Part shown: one piece after another, positions 1-12,361 of the stretch | Numbering within the stretch: position 1 is the first letter of the stretch | Layout: every line of letters starts with the position of its first letter | Source: Erythrocercus mccallii | Taxonomy: Eukaryota; Chordata; Aves; Passeriformes; Dicruridae | Direction: 5' to 3' | Assembly (NCBI GenBank): GCA_013397435.1 | Contig: VZRG01001966.1 | Span: 59,481 to 123,480, forward strand | DNA length: 64,000 nucleotides | Program-made: the position numbers and the translations under genes | The notes under the pieces: generated by a model | The model's input: the letters and a program-made list of their open reading frames with translations, nothing else | What the model was told of the DNA's origin: nothing | Databases searched by the model: none

Positions 1-3000
1 ATTCTATTCCTCCATCAAGAATCCAAAATAAACTTTCTTAATCTTTCATCAAGCCTGGGCTGGAGGCATCTCCTGAGAGTTACCAGGAAGATTTGATCAG
101 GTACATGGGAGCTGGTTTTGATGGGGCTTTTGCTCATCACTTGGCCACAATGAGCACTCTTCACAATGGGTGAAGCAAAATACAGTAACAAAACATATGT
201 CATGGCTTACCTTCAATAGTAACATTTATTTAAAAAAGCCCAAACCAACAAGACACATCCCAGAACTATTCTAGCCAATGTTTTAATCACATATGAGGCA
301 GAAGGACTGAACACTTTTTCCTACTGCCTTTTTTCCTTTCGACTTACAACAAAGGCACAAATGGCAAGCAGCAAATTATAAACTGAAGCTGTGTATCCAA
401 ACAAGCAAGAAAAAAGCGTCTCGAGAAAAGCCACAGGTTTGAAATCTGATTTTTCTAAATCATAAATAATGTATTTCATCTGGCTTTTCTGATCAGGGGT
501 TTCAGCTCTAAAGGGCATGCTGGGCAGAGCTGATGGGCAGAACTGCAAAGATAAGCCATGTAAATGACATGAGCTGCAAAGAGGATTTCATCTTTTCTGG
601 AAGGCGGGGGGAATCCTTCATCAAATGTGTAAAATTTCTTTAATAACTAGACCTGGCAGGGAAATGCATGGAGTTCCAGCAGTGACAATCAGTGCTTCAG
701 GTCTCTAGAGTAGCCAATGAACCAAAAGATTTGTGTTTGCCTAATTCCTTCAGCACTTGAACACGTGAATGTCATTGCATTCGTGCCAAATAAGGACACA
801 TACAGAGAAAATAAAGAACCCCAAAATAAAACAATAGGAGGGCTGGGTCTTGTCTATAATTATAATTTTTTCCCAGGATTTAGCAACTGCTTTCTGCAGA
901 TCATTTTTAGTGCTAAGTCTATCCAGCCCAGTGTCCCACTGCAGGCAGGGATCAGCCTGGGATCCTCTTGGGTATTCCCCAGGAGCTGGTGTTTAACCCA
1001 AACTCCTGCTCTTCCTCCCACTACACGAGCCCAAAATGCATGGAAGTGTGTCCTGACCTCCTGCATCCACCACACCCAGTGGCAGCCAGCTGAACTGGTA
1101 TCTGTAGAGCAGGGCTTGGAATGGCTCACTCGGAGCTTGAGCTGGTTTTTAACAGGCAAACCTTTGCCAGAATCAGTCAAGATGGGCAGACCTATCCCAT
1201 GAGGGAGCCCCTGCTGCCTGAATGCCCCAGTTAAACGTGGGGAAATACCCCCCCACTGTCCCAGGGTGGGCTCCACCTCTGCTCCTGGGGCTGCAGGCCA
1301 AGAGTGACTCCCTCAGAGGGAAGGTGTGTCCTTTTCTGTGCTTGGACACAGGATTTAGGAGGTGACTCGTCACGAGCTGCATTTGCTGGGATGTGCAAAT
1401 CCCAAGACTGCCTCTTGTCTCTGTTCCTTTGGCTGCTGGTTTTACTGCTCTCCCTTTGGCTCAAAGCTGTCTGGGAGCCTCCTGCCCCTGTAGCCATCCC
1501 TGGGAGGAGGCTGCTGCAAGAAGTCAGGTTGAGGGAGCCTGATTTTCAAGCAGACCATGCCTTGGCACAAGGTAGAACCACCCTTGCTGTCCACTCTGCC
1601 ACAAAGGATCACCCTCCAGCCCTGAGGAGCTGCAGCAGGAGCAATTATCCTCTCTCTCTGCTGCTGCTGGGCTTGGGGACCCTCAGCAAGAGCCAGCAGT
1701 GAGAAAATGTGTGAGCCCCTGTGAGGAGCAGGAGGGTGCTCCTGAAGGGGATCCTGAGCTGTGGTTGGGATGTTAATCAGGATATTAATTGGGAACCCAA
1801 CCTGGAAGCGAGCAGGAGCCCTGCAGGCGCTGTGAGAAGCTGGCTGGCTGTGCACAGAGTGGACTAGACCTCAGATTTAAAGGCAATTTACAGCTCCATT
1901 GACTTGTAAGGGAAAAGGCTGATGTGAGTCTGCTTCATTCCTCCCGTGAGTCAGGGATAGTGAGCCAGTGCAGGGGAAATCTGAGCTGCCTTCACCCAAG
2001 CAGAGCCTTTATGCAAGGTGTAAAGGTGAGCCAGGCCTTTGTGGTGCCCAAGGAAAATTCCCTTCTTCAAATTCTCCCTTCTTCAGGAAGGCAAAGGCTT
2101 TGTGGTAGGACCAAAAAGCCTGGGTTGGGATGACTGAAGGGGGAAATGGTGTTTTTTGTTCCTGGAGAGTGTTTTCTCTACACTTCAAATAAAACAGTTG
2201 GGAGTAGGAAGGTGAGAGAAAATTTGCATCTGCTTTGGAAAAGCTTTATGTTGTACTCTACCTATTGCTTCCCTCACTGTGGAGCTGGGAGAACTTGTCA
2301 TCTTTCCTTCTGCTGGTGTCACTTTATTTTTTCCTCTTTCTCGGGGCAAATAGAAGTAAACCTCAGCAATGTCCACAAAAGCTCTGGCTTGCATAATCAA
2401 TAGTAGCTTTGCTCTTCTAAAAACACGAGTAGCTTGGTTTTTAAAAAGTGGCACGTTTAAAAGCTAGGCAGTGCTGCATTTCTCGGAGCTGCACAACAAG
2501 GAGTAGGAGCAGCTCGTGATTGCACTTAATTAGACAGCCTGGGGCTGGGATGGCTGAAGTGAGAGTGGTGGGTATCAACCTCAGCAGAAGGCTGTCTGCT
2601 TTTATCCCCCTGGCAGTGGCAGGGAGAGGGGTTCATTGTACCAGCCGCAGTGCTGCCTCTGGTGAGCCAGCTTCCAGGGTTCCATGTCAACTGTTCTTCT
2701 GCACCAGAGATGTAACGACTTGGGATTTTGCCACCAAATTATCTGACGTGGCGGATTAACCTGGGTTCGTGCTCTGGATCTGTGCGGCGCTGTGTAACCA
2801 GTGCTTTTGTCACTTGTGGAGACTTGTGTTTTAGCTCATTTATCTTCATAATGAGTTCTGTTTCACACTTCTGTAGACAGGCACAAATGTAGAAATGAAT
2901 ACCATTAGGGAAGGAGGAGGATCCTGGAGGCTGAGCTCTCAGAGAAATAGGGTTTCTACCTCTGGCAGTACATGGAGGGCCAGCATTTTAATACCTAGCA

Positions 3001-3716
3001 AGCAGCTGATGTCCTTGCTTCCAAGGAGGAGATGCATCTTTGTCCTTCCTCTGCTCTTTCAGCCGGTACCTGTTGTGCATTGCTAGCCTGTGAAACATGG
3101 CCAGGGTAGGTCTGTTCTTCACAAAAGCTCAGCTGTTGTGTGAGCAGTGCCTGAGATGGGGACTTGAAAGAGATTTGAGTCTTCCTTCCATTACAGCCTC
3201 AGTTTTGCAGTTTAAAGCACTGTGCTTTTTTGCCTTTTTGCCTTTTTTTTTTCCCCCTTACAGCATTTCAGAAACCCAAGCCTAAAAAAGGAGGATTCCT
3301 CTGTGTAAAGTGTGTTGGTCTGTGCCCCCAGAAAGTGCTGTGAATCAAAAGGCTTGAGCTTTTTTGTGAAATGAGACAGATTGCTGCCGAGCATCTCCAG
3401 AGGACAGCCGCTGTTCCTGGTTTTCAGGGGAATTTGGTTGTGGGAGAGAGTGGCAGGAAGGGCTGGAACAAACCCCTTGTTTACTCCTGGCCCACGCTCT
3501 CCTTTTGTCCTTGCCAAGCTGCAGCAGGAGCTCGCAGGAGGGCAGGGGCTGCCAGGACAAGGCTGTGCAGAGAGCTGGGCACGGCCACCAGCCGGGACAT
3601 TGGTTCCCTCCGGGTGGGTTCCTTGGGATTGGAGCTGCCACGTGGCTCTGGGGAACACTGCTGCCAGCGCTGCCTCTGGGATGGGTGTGCAGGAAAGCTG
3701 GATCAGGAGTCCGCTC
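1..3716. other. Non-coding unique DNA
   Basis: No gene is supported here. The first 700 bases are AT-richer; about 900-1850 is GC-richer and holds several overlapping frames on both strands (for example 717-1202 plus and 1442-1855 minus) that resemble no protein family and have no convincing splice or start context. A short T-rich run with the repeated word TTTTTGCC lies at about 3225-3252. The stretch just upstream of the LTR (3380-3700) is GC-rich and has overlapping frames on both strands, which is what a scarcity of stop codons produces. It could be intron or intergenic DNA; the sequence does not decide. Confidence 0.6.
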
Positions 3717-3963
3717 TGATTGCGCTCTGTTTTAGTTTTTGTGTTTTTCAGGTTCTGTGCTGCCTAGGGGTGCAGTTCTGAGCCTCACATTCAGTGTCAC
3801 TCAGCTCTCTGCACAGAGCAGGGAGACAAAACAAATCCTTTTCTGCTGGAGACCAAAGAAAACTTTCAGGCCCAAAACCACAAACAATGGTGAACTGAAG
3901 AGAGAAAACAAGAAGGATGAGACCTCACAATTTGAAGCTGTAATTGGACAATTAAACCCCAAT

Positions 3964-3971
3964 ATGCAAAT
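3964..3971 (+). promoter_or_regulatory. Octamer motif in LTR copy A
   Basis: The sequence ATGCAAAT is a perfect match to the octamer bound by POU-domain factors such as OCT1 and OCT2. It sits just upstream of the degenerate TATA-like site of the LTR, and the same octamer is kept at the equivalent position in copy B (14783-14790), while copy C has ATGCAAGT. Binding is an inference from the motif only. Confidence 0.45.
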
Positions 3972-4100
3972 GAAACCAAAACTTCTAAAAGTGTGAGACC
4001 TTGTGACCGTTTGTCCATTTTGTGACCATTTTGGGTCCACCTTGGGTGTAGCCCTGGCCAGGCTCTTGTCCTGCCCAAGGTGTACCCTTAAAGGCCTTTT

Positions 4101-4106
4101 AATAAA
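4101..4106 (+). terminator. Polyadenylation signal of LTR copy A
   Basis: A canonical AATAAA lies about 120 bases downstream of the LTR's TATA-like site and is followed by a T-rich stretch, as expected for the R-U5 part of an LTR. In copy B the same position reads AGTAAA (14908-14913), a weaker variant. Confidence 0.55.
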
Positions 4107-4624
4107 CACCTACTTTATTCTCCAGCTCTGTTCAGTCTCTGATGGGGCAGATTTTTGTTCAGATCTTGATCCCTTCCTGTCAAGGTCTTGCTTACAACCT
4201 GTTAGTCCCATAGTTAGACTTTAGGCTCTCCAAGGTAGGACTTTATTTGTGTATTTGTGTGTACTTGACACAGAAGAGCCATGATCTTCCGTGAAGTGTG
4301 CAGCTATTCCTGCAATGGAAATAATTGCCTTTCTCCTCTTGCATGAGCAAAGACATGCAAAAGTTTACAGGGGTGGTCTCTGTGCAAAATAGGACATGAG
4401 TGTCCTGGAGATCCTTGGGTATGGAAGGCTTTTCTCTTCTCTGGATAAGCATTTTGGCCAAGCTGGTTTTTCTTACACTTTTTGTAGTCTTCCAGGCAGT
4501 AACATCCAGGAGGAAAAAAAAATAAAATTATGCTTTAAAAGCACAGAATCGTGAATCCATGAATGTAAGACGAAGCACTTTTGATAGCTTTTCAACCTCA
4601 AACTGAGTTACCTGCAAGCTGAGG

Positions 4625-4687
4625 TTGTTTTTTTTGTTTTGTTTCGGGGTTTTTTGGTTGGTTTGTTTTGGCTTTTTTTTTTTTTTT
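4625..4687. repeat. T/G-rich simple tract
   Basis: About 63 bases made almost wholly of T with interspersed G, ending in an unbroken run of about 15 T. The complementary strand is an A/C tract. It is low-complexity sequence and could equally be the worn poly(A) tail of an old minus-strand retroposon, but no retroposon body is recognisable beside it. Confidence 0.65.
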
Positions 4688-5393
4688 GAAAACCAAAACA
4701 GCACATTGTAAATGTGGGGATACTATATATTCTGAACGATTTCCCAGGGTTTAAGTGTAGCTATTAGCTGCCTCCTTTTAAATGAGCCATTTCAGAGTGA
4801 TAATCTCTCCCTATCAGATCATGATTTTGAGCAATTGGTATCTCTGATATTAGCTTTAACCTTTCCTGTGTAAGCTCATTAAAATGGAGAAAACATACAC
4901 AGGGGAGACCACACAGAGCTCATCTTTCAGTGAGCAGTCCTTCCTCTTCAGCATGGGAAACTGCTTAAAAAACAGTCAACAGAATGGTGGGGTGTTTCCC
5001 AGGAGAGCACCATGGAATTAATGAGGTTGTGGATTCATGAAAAATCATATCACCAATCGGCTCTGATGCTTTGGTCTGGGTCGCTGATCCCTCAGCAAAA
5101 CTTGGGGGAGTGGAGCCAGGTGAGGGAGAGCACAGGAAGGAGGAGCAAGGTGCTTATTGGTGCTGCTGAAAGGATGATTTTTCAGAAAAAAAACCAAGTG
5201 GGGCTTTTGCTTCCTTTGTGCCGCGATCCCTGCAGCAGATCTGTTGCTGTTTACATTTCTCCCTAATCTGTACAATGTTGATCTAGATGTTTAATGAGTG
5301 GATTGGTGTGAAATCAGGCTTTAGGCTCCCAGGCAGTGGCTTAGTAAATACAATAAGCAGCCGCTCTTCTAGCCTGGAGGGGCTGTTATGAAT

Positions 5394-5423
5394 TTTTTAT
5401 CACTTTTTTTTTTTTTTTATCAC
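5394..5423. repeat. Poly-T run between short direct repeats
   Basis: Fifteen T at 5404-5418 are bounded on each side by the word TTTATCAC. This could come from slippage or from a tiny duplication around the homopolymer. The signal is weak. Confidence 0.45.
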
Positions 5424-8400
5424 GTACCATACTGACAGTATTTGGATTTGTAGAAAGAAAATAACCCCAACCTCTCACTTTCCCAAGAAATCTCCATTTC
5501 AAATATTTACTCAGTGCAACACAACTGCTACCCGGTTATTGGTGAGTAAGCCCTTCGTGTCATTGTGACAGTGGGGGAGACAGACACTTGAAAGGATCAT
5601 TCTGGCATTTACTCTGACAGGCAGATTGAGAGAGACCTGATGTGAGAGGAGGGTGTCACGGAGCCCTGGGGACAGGCATAACCTGCTCAAGGCCCTCATC
5701 AGTCTTTAACTCCTTCTGTCAGCCGAAGGTTGGGTTTTGGGCGCCGCCGGTGGTTTTGCCATCCCTGTTCTTTAACCATGCTCAAAATGCCTTCTGGAGC
5801 TGATGGACCAGCTCTGTGCAATTGCCCCACTAATACTCTTTCAAAGCTGTTGTCTTGCTCTTAGTCTCTTGCAAAGACTAAAAACCCACCGGAAGATTGA
5901 AAATTCACAGCAGCCCCTTCTAGGTAGCTCTGCTAAATCTGGAGGTGAAGCCTTTTGAGTAGGGAAGCTGAGGCAGCCCAGTTCTCCAGCTTTTATGGCA
6001 AGATTTCTTGCACCATGGGGCTACACAGTGCTGAGGGCTGTGCAAATACAGCCTGGGAGCACGAGAGTGCCCTGCAAACAGAAGTGAAGGCGGAGCAGGG
6101 AGAAGGGGGTGCCCTGGCTCCCCAGAGCAGAACAGCAGGGGAAACTGAGGCACAGTGGGAAGGGGCTGGGGGGCTGCCCTGCGAGTGGCCTCCAGCTTGC
6201 AGCCCTGCCCTGCCCTGGCCCACGGGATGTTGGTGAGGTTTAGAAGGCTCACGTGTGTGCCAGGCTGCTGTGTTCCCTTTGTGCTTTTGTCAAGAGTGGT
6301 GTAAAATGCTGAAAACGCCCTCTGCATTTTCACAGCATGAAATTTTGATGCCGACTTTCATTGGAATGAAGCAACGAGGGGACAGGACTCCAAAACACCT
6401 GCACTCAGGTGTACAAGCAAAGCCTCCTCCTTCTGTGCTCCTTGGTGCTGGAGTTGCAGTATCTGCTGCAACACACACAGACTGGAGAGACAGTGATTCC
6501 CTATTAAAAACAGGTAATGGGCCGTGACGTCCACTAAATGAGGTCTTGTGATAGTCACAACAAATGCAGTGTTTCAGGCAGATGAACATAATTCTGTCAG
6601 TGGGATTAAAAGGAAATGCTGCAAAATTACACAGATGGTTTTCAAGAAGTCATAAAAAGTTAATTGAAATGGGGGTTTTTTGGTTGTTTTTATTCGTTCT
6701 GTGCCCTGTTGCCACAGAGCACTGGGTGTGTGGATTAAAAAGGATTTTTAGGGAGGTGAGAGAAAGTGGTGAAGAATTTGATGGGACCTGCTTATAAAGA
6801 GCTCAGGAGAGGTTTCTTCTTGTTCTCTCCTGCAGCTTTGCATCTGCCCAAAAGGAGGATGCTCCTGCCCATTCCTCCTAGCAAGGCCACCTGAGGGGAA
6901 GAGGCAGGAGCACTCCATTGCCAGTGCACTTGGGGATGGGGTGGGAAGGGGTGCTAAGGCACGGAGAGAACCTTCTCTCTTAAGAGAAGAACCCATTTTA
7001 AATGGTTCTTTGTTGATTCTTGTCCAGGCGGTGCCATTTTGCTTGTGCTGAGGAGCTGGCCAAGCACACAGCCTGCCCTGGCAGCTTGTGCACAAAGTGA
7101 CAGTGTCCAGTTTGCCCAGGAGCCTGACTATGAAAAATTAGAGCAGTCCGAGGAACCCTGGGATGCATATGGGCTTTCTCATCTGAGTACTTCAACCCTT
7201 CCAACTGAGCTGCAGGCCTTGGCTTTCAGCCTTCACAGCCGGTTTGGTTCCTTGAAAATTGAGTGTGTGTCACAGATGACGAGAGAGCTCTGACTTCCAC
7301 GGCCAGGAGGTTTTTCCTGCCTGCTGCTCCTTGCAGAGCTGGAATCTGAAAGCTCATGCCTGGGCTGCTTCTTCACTGCAGACCTGATGATGGGTGGTGC
7401 CTGTCTGTAGAGTTCACATAGTTGGCAGTTTAACAAGTCAAGGGTGGCTTTGGCATTCTGCTAAGATACATGCACAGAGTTCAAAATACAATTTATCGCT
7501 TGTTTTAAAAATAGCAGTGATGCGCCCTGAGATGTGGGATCCTTGTGCAGGAGGATGTGATCTCCAGCCCAGACACATCGTGGATTAGTTGGGAGTTGAA
7601 CCAAAAACCAGAGGCACAGAGTCCAGGCAATCTGGCTAACCCTGGGGGCAAATTCTGCCTGTAGCATTTGTGCATCTGATGCCTGGCCGGGAGTTTTGGA
7701 TCCTGGATACCCTGCAGGTACTCCCACGGTGGTCAGTGCCCCAGAGCTGTGCTCAGGGGCCAGGATGGTTTGTGTGGAGGCTGCCAGCATCCCAGGGGCT
7801 GCCTTGCCATGCCCTGGCCACCCTGCATGCATGGTTCAGGGGGTCAGTATTTCAAAGATTTCCAAATGGTTGCAATATTTAGTACGGTGTTGGAGAGTTA
7901 ATTTCTCCTTTTAATGCACACCTGGAGTTGTTTTGCCTGTTGTACAGCCTGTGGAAAGCGCTGCAGAGATTTGCATGGGATTTGTTCGACCCTGCCATGT
8001 GATGAGCAGGATCAGGTTTTAGTGGCTTTATCAGCCTGTCAGCATGCATCATTTTCTCTCGGGGGAAATAAGTGATCTGCTTGCCTTCCCTGCTTATTTC
8101 ACATCTGACTTGATGCTCCCACGGTGGCAAAGATACCCTGAACTCTCTTAATCGAGCTCCTTTGGAGGCAGGGATAAAAGAACGTGTTCTCTGAAGACAT
8201 TTCCTCTGCCTGTGGGCTAATTGGGGCCAGTGATGATTTGAAGTAAGCATCTTTGTCAGCGAGCTCCTGCCCAGGTTTTGCATTTCTGTGTCCCTGGTCT
8301 GTCCTTACATTTTAGGGATTTTGATCACCAAGATCAAGTCTGAGGCACCAGATCTCAGTCACAGCTGTGCTTAAAGCAACAAACTCCTTTTATCTCTCCA

Positions 8401-9827
8401 AAGCAAACCCTCCTAAATGTAAGCAAGTTAAGGAGGATTAACACTAGTTAGTAATTTGTCTCCTGCTCTTTAATATGCTTGTAGCCCCATGGGGGCAGAC
8501 ACTGCCTCCAGTGCCTCAGAGGAGGCAAAGAGCTGCACAAACAAGGCAGCTGGAGGGCTCAAGTGGGCCTTAGGCAAGAAATGAATCGGTGCCTTTTGCT
8601 CAGGTACTCATTCAGCCTTCCCTCTGGCTTGGTAGCTTCGAAATCTCCAGCTCCAGCAGCCCCGCAGCAGTTCTGCAGACAACTGTTGAAATCTACAGCC
8701 AAACAGGAGGCAGAATTGCACTGTTTTGTCAGAAATTCGTCCTTGAATGTTTCCCGCATCTGTGATGTACCTGGGGGATGAGTTTCAGATTTCCCACTGT
8801 AGTTTTGTCAAATTTGCTTTATATTGAACTGCTTTGAGACCGAAGTGGAAGATGTGGCCTTGTCAGGCACCTTGCTTTGTGATTTGTGCTTGTTCCAGCC
8901 TCACTTAGTAAGGGAAAACAATCGCATGAAATCACCCCACCTGAGTTAAAGTGTTTGAAAACGTGGGATTGAGCCGTGTCTGCTGTAAAGTGACATCCCG
9001 GCACATGCTGGGACTTGCAAGGCCACTGGAGAGTTTCTCAGACGTTGCCTCGTGCAACCCTTTGAAGGTAGAACGCAATGCAGGAAAAGTGTTCTCACCA
9101 AAAATCTTGGGGACTTCACTGAATAAAAGGTTTAATCAAGACTGAAGAGGACTTCAGTGCTCTGAAACACTTCTGTAGTGCTTGGGTGAGTAGGGATGGA
9201 CTGAAAGAAAGAACGCCTCAGGTTTTTTTTCTTCCTTGCACGCAGACACTGGCAAAATCAATAGTTTCATCTTTGCAGTAATTCAGGTGACAGTGTGCAT
9301 AGTCACAATCAAAACACTTCACATGAAAAACTGCCACTGTTAATAGGAGCTTTTTAAGCAGAGCAATTGGCAGCTACCTGCTTGGCTTGAATGAATTTAT
9401 CAGAATAAATTAGCCATTTCTCTTTGTTTCCTCTACTGCCTGTTACAGGTTTACACACAACTTCTTGCGGGTTCCTGTGAATTGAAGTGTTGATGTGTAG
9501 AGTCTGCCTCGATTCCTGAGCAATTAGTTGCAATTTTTTGGCAAAGAAGAGGCAACTTTCCTGTTTTCCTGGTGAGAATTCAGTTTACTGCCCTGTGCAA
9601 TGGCACACTGGAGACTCCTCATCACTTGCATGTCCACTGCTTCTGCCAGTCCACTAATCCACAGTGTTTTGGTTGTGTGCAGTAAGAACCCTGCAGCGAC
9701 TCCAAAGAATCCATGCAGCCTTGCTGCCTTTCTCCAAATCCTTTCTCCAAAGGATTTTTGGACCAGGCAGCACAGAATGCACTGGGTTACCCATAACAAA
9801 GGCAAGTTTTGTGCTGGCCATGTCTTG

Positions 9828-9842
9828 CTGCTGCTGCTGCTG
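9828..9842. repeat. (CTG)5 microsatellite
   Basis: Five perfect CTG units. No supported coding frame runs through it, so it is treated as a non-coding trinucleotide repeat. Confidence 0.7.
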
Positions 9843-11945
9843 GGAAGGGATGTGAACTGGTGGGGTTTTGCAGTGCGCTCTGTCAGGTGCAAGAAGGCAC
9901 ACTGTTAATTTAGGAGAACACTGTGCTTCTGTTTTTCAGTGTTCCTTCACCTTTACAAATTTCGTTGGTGTTTTTTGATTTAGGGTTTTTTTTTAATGCG
10001 CTTAAACTTTACTGTCCTGCTTTCAGACAATTCTAGTATTTTCTGCTTTCCACCATAGAGCCTTGGCCTCTTGAATAGCAGTGGCTGAGCAGCAAGAATG
10101 CTTGAACAGTTGCCAGGAAAGTTCAACGACATTCAAAAGCAGCACAGAAGAAATGATTATGGATTCTGGGTGCTTCATTCCAGTGTTTTCAGCACTGCTT
10201 GATCCTGCTGTTCTGCCATGTTTTTTGGGATGACCCTGTTCTAGCTAAGATATAAAGGGGTGGTGCTGGAGACTGCAAACAGAACCTTGAACAGCTCAGA
10301 TGGGCTAATGTGTATTGAAGGAAGAACAGCCAACCAGCAGTAATTATCATGAAACAGCAATTAAGTTGTCTTGGTTCAGTGTTGTGGGCCAGTGCTTTTT
10401 CAGATGTCAGAACAGGATCTGGGCAGCTACAACCTCAGGTTGTATCACTGCGATAATTCTTCCTCCCTTTGTGCTGTCAGCTTTCATTTCAGGCTGTGTC
10501 ATGTTCAGACAGGCAGGATGCCTCATGAAAATCCCTGTCCACGTGCCTTGTTAGTCTCCTTTACAGCTTGTGACTTTTGATGGCATCTTCTTAATACACC
10601 CTGTAGCACAGGATGTCATTTGGTCACCTGAGCACCCTTCTCTGGTGCTTTTCTGGGCAATCCACTGCCAGGAGCAGGATGGGCTTCACCTGCGTCACTG
10701 GAGAATGTGTTTAGCTGTTTACCTGGTTGATTCCCCGTCACAGTTGATATTTTTGGGAGGTACAACTTACATTTTGTGCTGTGGGTGACGAAGCCCTTCA
10801 CAAGGTGAGTGGACCAGGAATGTGGCTGGCTCTGATGTAGCATCTCTGGGGACTCTGTACGTGCCCTAACTTTAGGGAATGTGCTTGTAGGTGCTTCACC
10901 CCTTGAAGCTATGGTTGCTTCTCCTACAACAAATAGAGGTTCTCCCTGCACTGGAGAATGTGCACCAATTACACTTAATGGTGGGCAATTAGTCTCAATC
11001 CAGCAGAAGCTCCGCTGTCACAAATTGGCACAAATTAACTTTTATTCCTCTGGTTCTGCTGTCGCAGCTCTAATTGGGTCAAACACTTCGGCAAGAGATG
11101 CTCTTCCATTGCCCACATCCCCACCAGAGGGGACCTCTATTCCCCACATTCTGCTCAGCACAGCCTCAGTGCCAGGGCCAAGGTGCCAGAGAGCAGCTGG
11201 TGGCTGCCAGGCGCAGACAGGGCTGGCACTGCCCGTGGCACTGACCAGACGTCCCCAGTGTGAGTTGGTTTTCTGACAGCCCGAGAAGCAGGAGGGAGAG
11301 GATGCAGCACCTGGCTCAGTGTTTTTCATCTTCTCCGTGTGTGAGATGGCGCTGACAATGTGGAGAAGGTGCCTGCCTTGTTCTAGGGCTGTGCTTCTGT
11401 GTGATTTGAGCCCGTCCCCGTTCTGAAAACTTCATGGGTTTGTACAGGCCAAGTGCGAGAGAAGTACAAATTGTTTCCATTTTTCCTGATGGGGGAACTG
11501 TGAGACAGAGCAGTGTTTGACCTCCCACATCACATTGCTGACATTTGGCACAGCTGAGTATTTTGAGCAGAGATTTCTTGAATGTCAGGCCAGTGCCCTA
11601 TAAACACAGGTTGCCTTTTGTTGTTTGCTGGGCACAACTGTGTGGGAGAAGCAATAAAGGCACTCTGTAGGCAGGGCACTGAGGAATGCTGCTCGATTTG
11701 CATATGAAAACATTTATCCTAATACTCAGAGCTAACACAGCTACCAGTGAGGGGTTTCCATGGGCCCGAAGTCTGGCAGAAAGAGGGTCACACCACCCTC
11801 TTCAAATGAACTGCTTTAAGTTTAATTAAGTCCGTTACCTCCTGGGAAGTTGGAAGCTCCCGAATTTCTTCATTGCCTACTGTGCAACTAAAGCTCAGTT
11901 GTAATGCAGGGCTTGGAGATTTTCCCTTTCCTTCCTAATCGTGAA

Positions 11946-11965
11946 CAGCAGCAGCAGCAGCAGCA
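11946..11965. repeat. (CAG)6-7 microsatellite
   Basis: About six and a half CAG units. A short minus-strand frame at 11935-12117 reads the array as alanines, but it has no homology that I recognise and is probably chance. Confidence 0.75.
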
Positions 11966-12333
11966 AGGAGTGTGTAGAGCAGTGGATGTGCTGGCAGTGA
12001 TGGATGAGCCAGCCCAGGGAGACAGCAATAACGTGGCAGATTGGCTGTGGTTTTTAGCTGTCTAGGAAGCAGGCAGAGGGGCTCTGCTGCACACCATCTG
12101 GATGAGGCAGTGGGCACACGACGAGGACGGTGCTTCTCACTCGTCCGAGATCAGAGCTGACGCTTGGATGTGTTCAGGGTGCCATCTACCCTGTCTAAAT
12201 ATTTATTTCTTGCGCCGTGCTCAGTCTAATGCAATCAGACTACAGTGTGGAGGGCTGCCATATCCTTTTAGCTCTGAATTTGTCTTGCAGTAACAGGCTC
12301 TGCTGCCCCCAAAGCACGCGTGCATATCGCAGG

Positions 12334-12361
12334 GGAGGAGAGGAGAGGAGAGGAGAGGAGG
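12334..12361. repeat. (GGAGA)n microsatellite
   Basis: Five to six pentamer units of GGAGA, giving a pure purine tract on the plus strand. Such tracts often vary in length between individuals. Three minus-strand frames and one plus-strand frame run through it and read as low-complexity peptide in each, which marks them as artefacts. Confidence 0.85.

Larger units (their letters stand above)
3717..4139 (+). mobile_element. Solo LTR, family 1, copy A
   Basis: This segment aligns along nearly its whole length with 14538-14973 and, in its first two thirds, with 52015-52288, all in the same orientation. It has the layout expected of a retroviral LTR: a perfect octamer ATGCAAAT at 3964-3971, a decayed TATA-like site (CTTCTAAAAG) about 15 bases further on, and a polyadenylation signal AATAAA at 4101-4106 followed by a T-rich stretch. 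The left end TGATTGC is a worn version of the TGATGCC start of copies B and C. The right end is unclear: similarity to copy B stops near 4139 and no terminal CA or target duplication is evident. No retroviral coding sequence lies next to it, so a solo LTR left by recombination is the simplest reading. I cannot assign a database family name. Confidence 0.8.
4140..9199. other. Non-coding unique DNA
   Basis: No gene is supported. The stretch holds a T/G-rich simple tract at 4625-4687, a run of 15 T at 5404-5418, and a GC-richer part at about 6000-7300 in which short frames overlap on both strands (for example 5920-6333 minus against 5955-6236 plus). None of the translations carries a recognisable domain. 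No convincing LTR, CR1 3' end, tRNA or small RNA gene was seen. Confidence 0.55.
9200..12333. other. Non-coding unique DNA with short trinucleotide repeats
   Basis: No gene is supported. Two short trinucleotide arrays lie at 9828-9842 (CTG) and 11946-11965 (CAG). The region around 10900-11330 has overlapping frames on both strands (10881-11276 plus, 11042-11329 minus), neither with a recognisable domain. The rest is ordinary unique sequence. Confidence 0.55.
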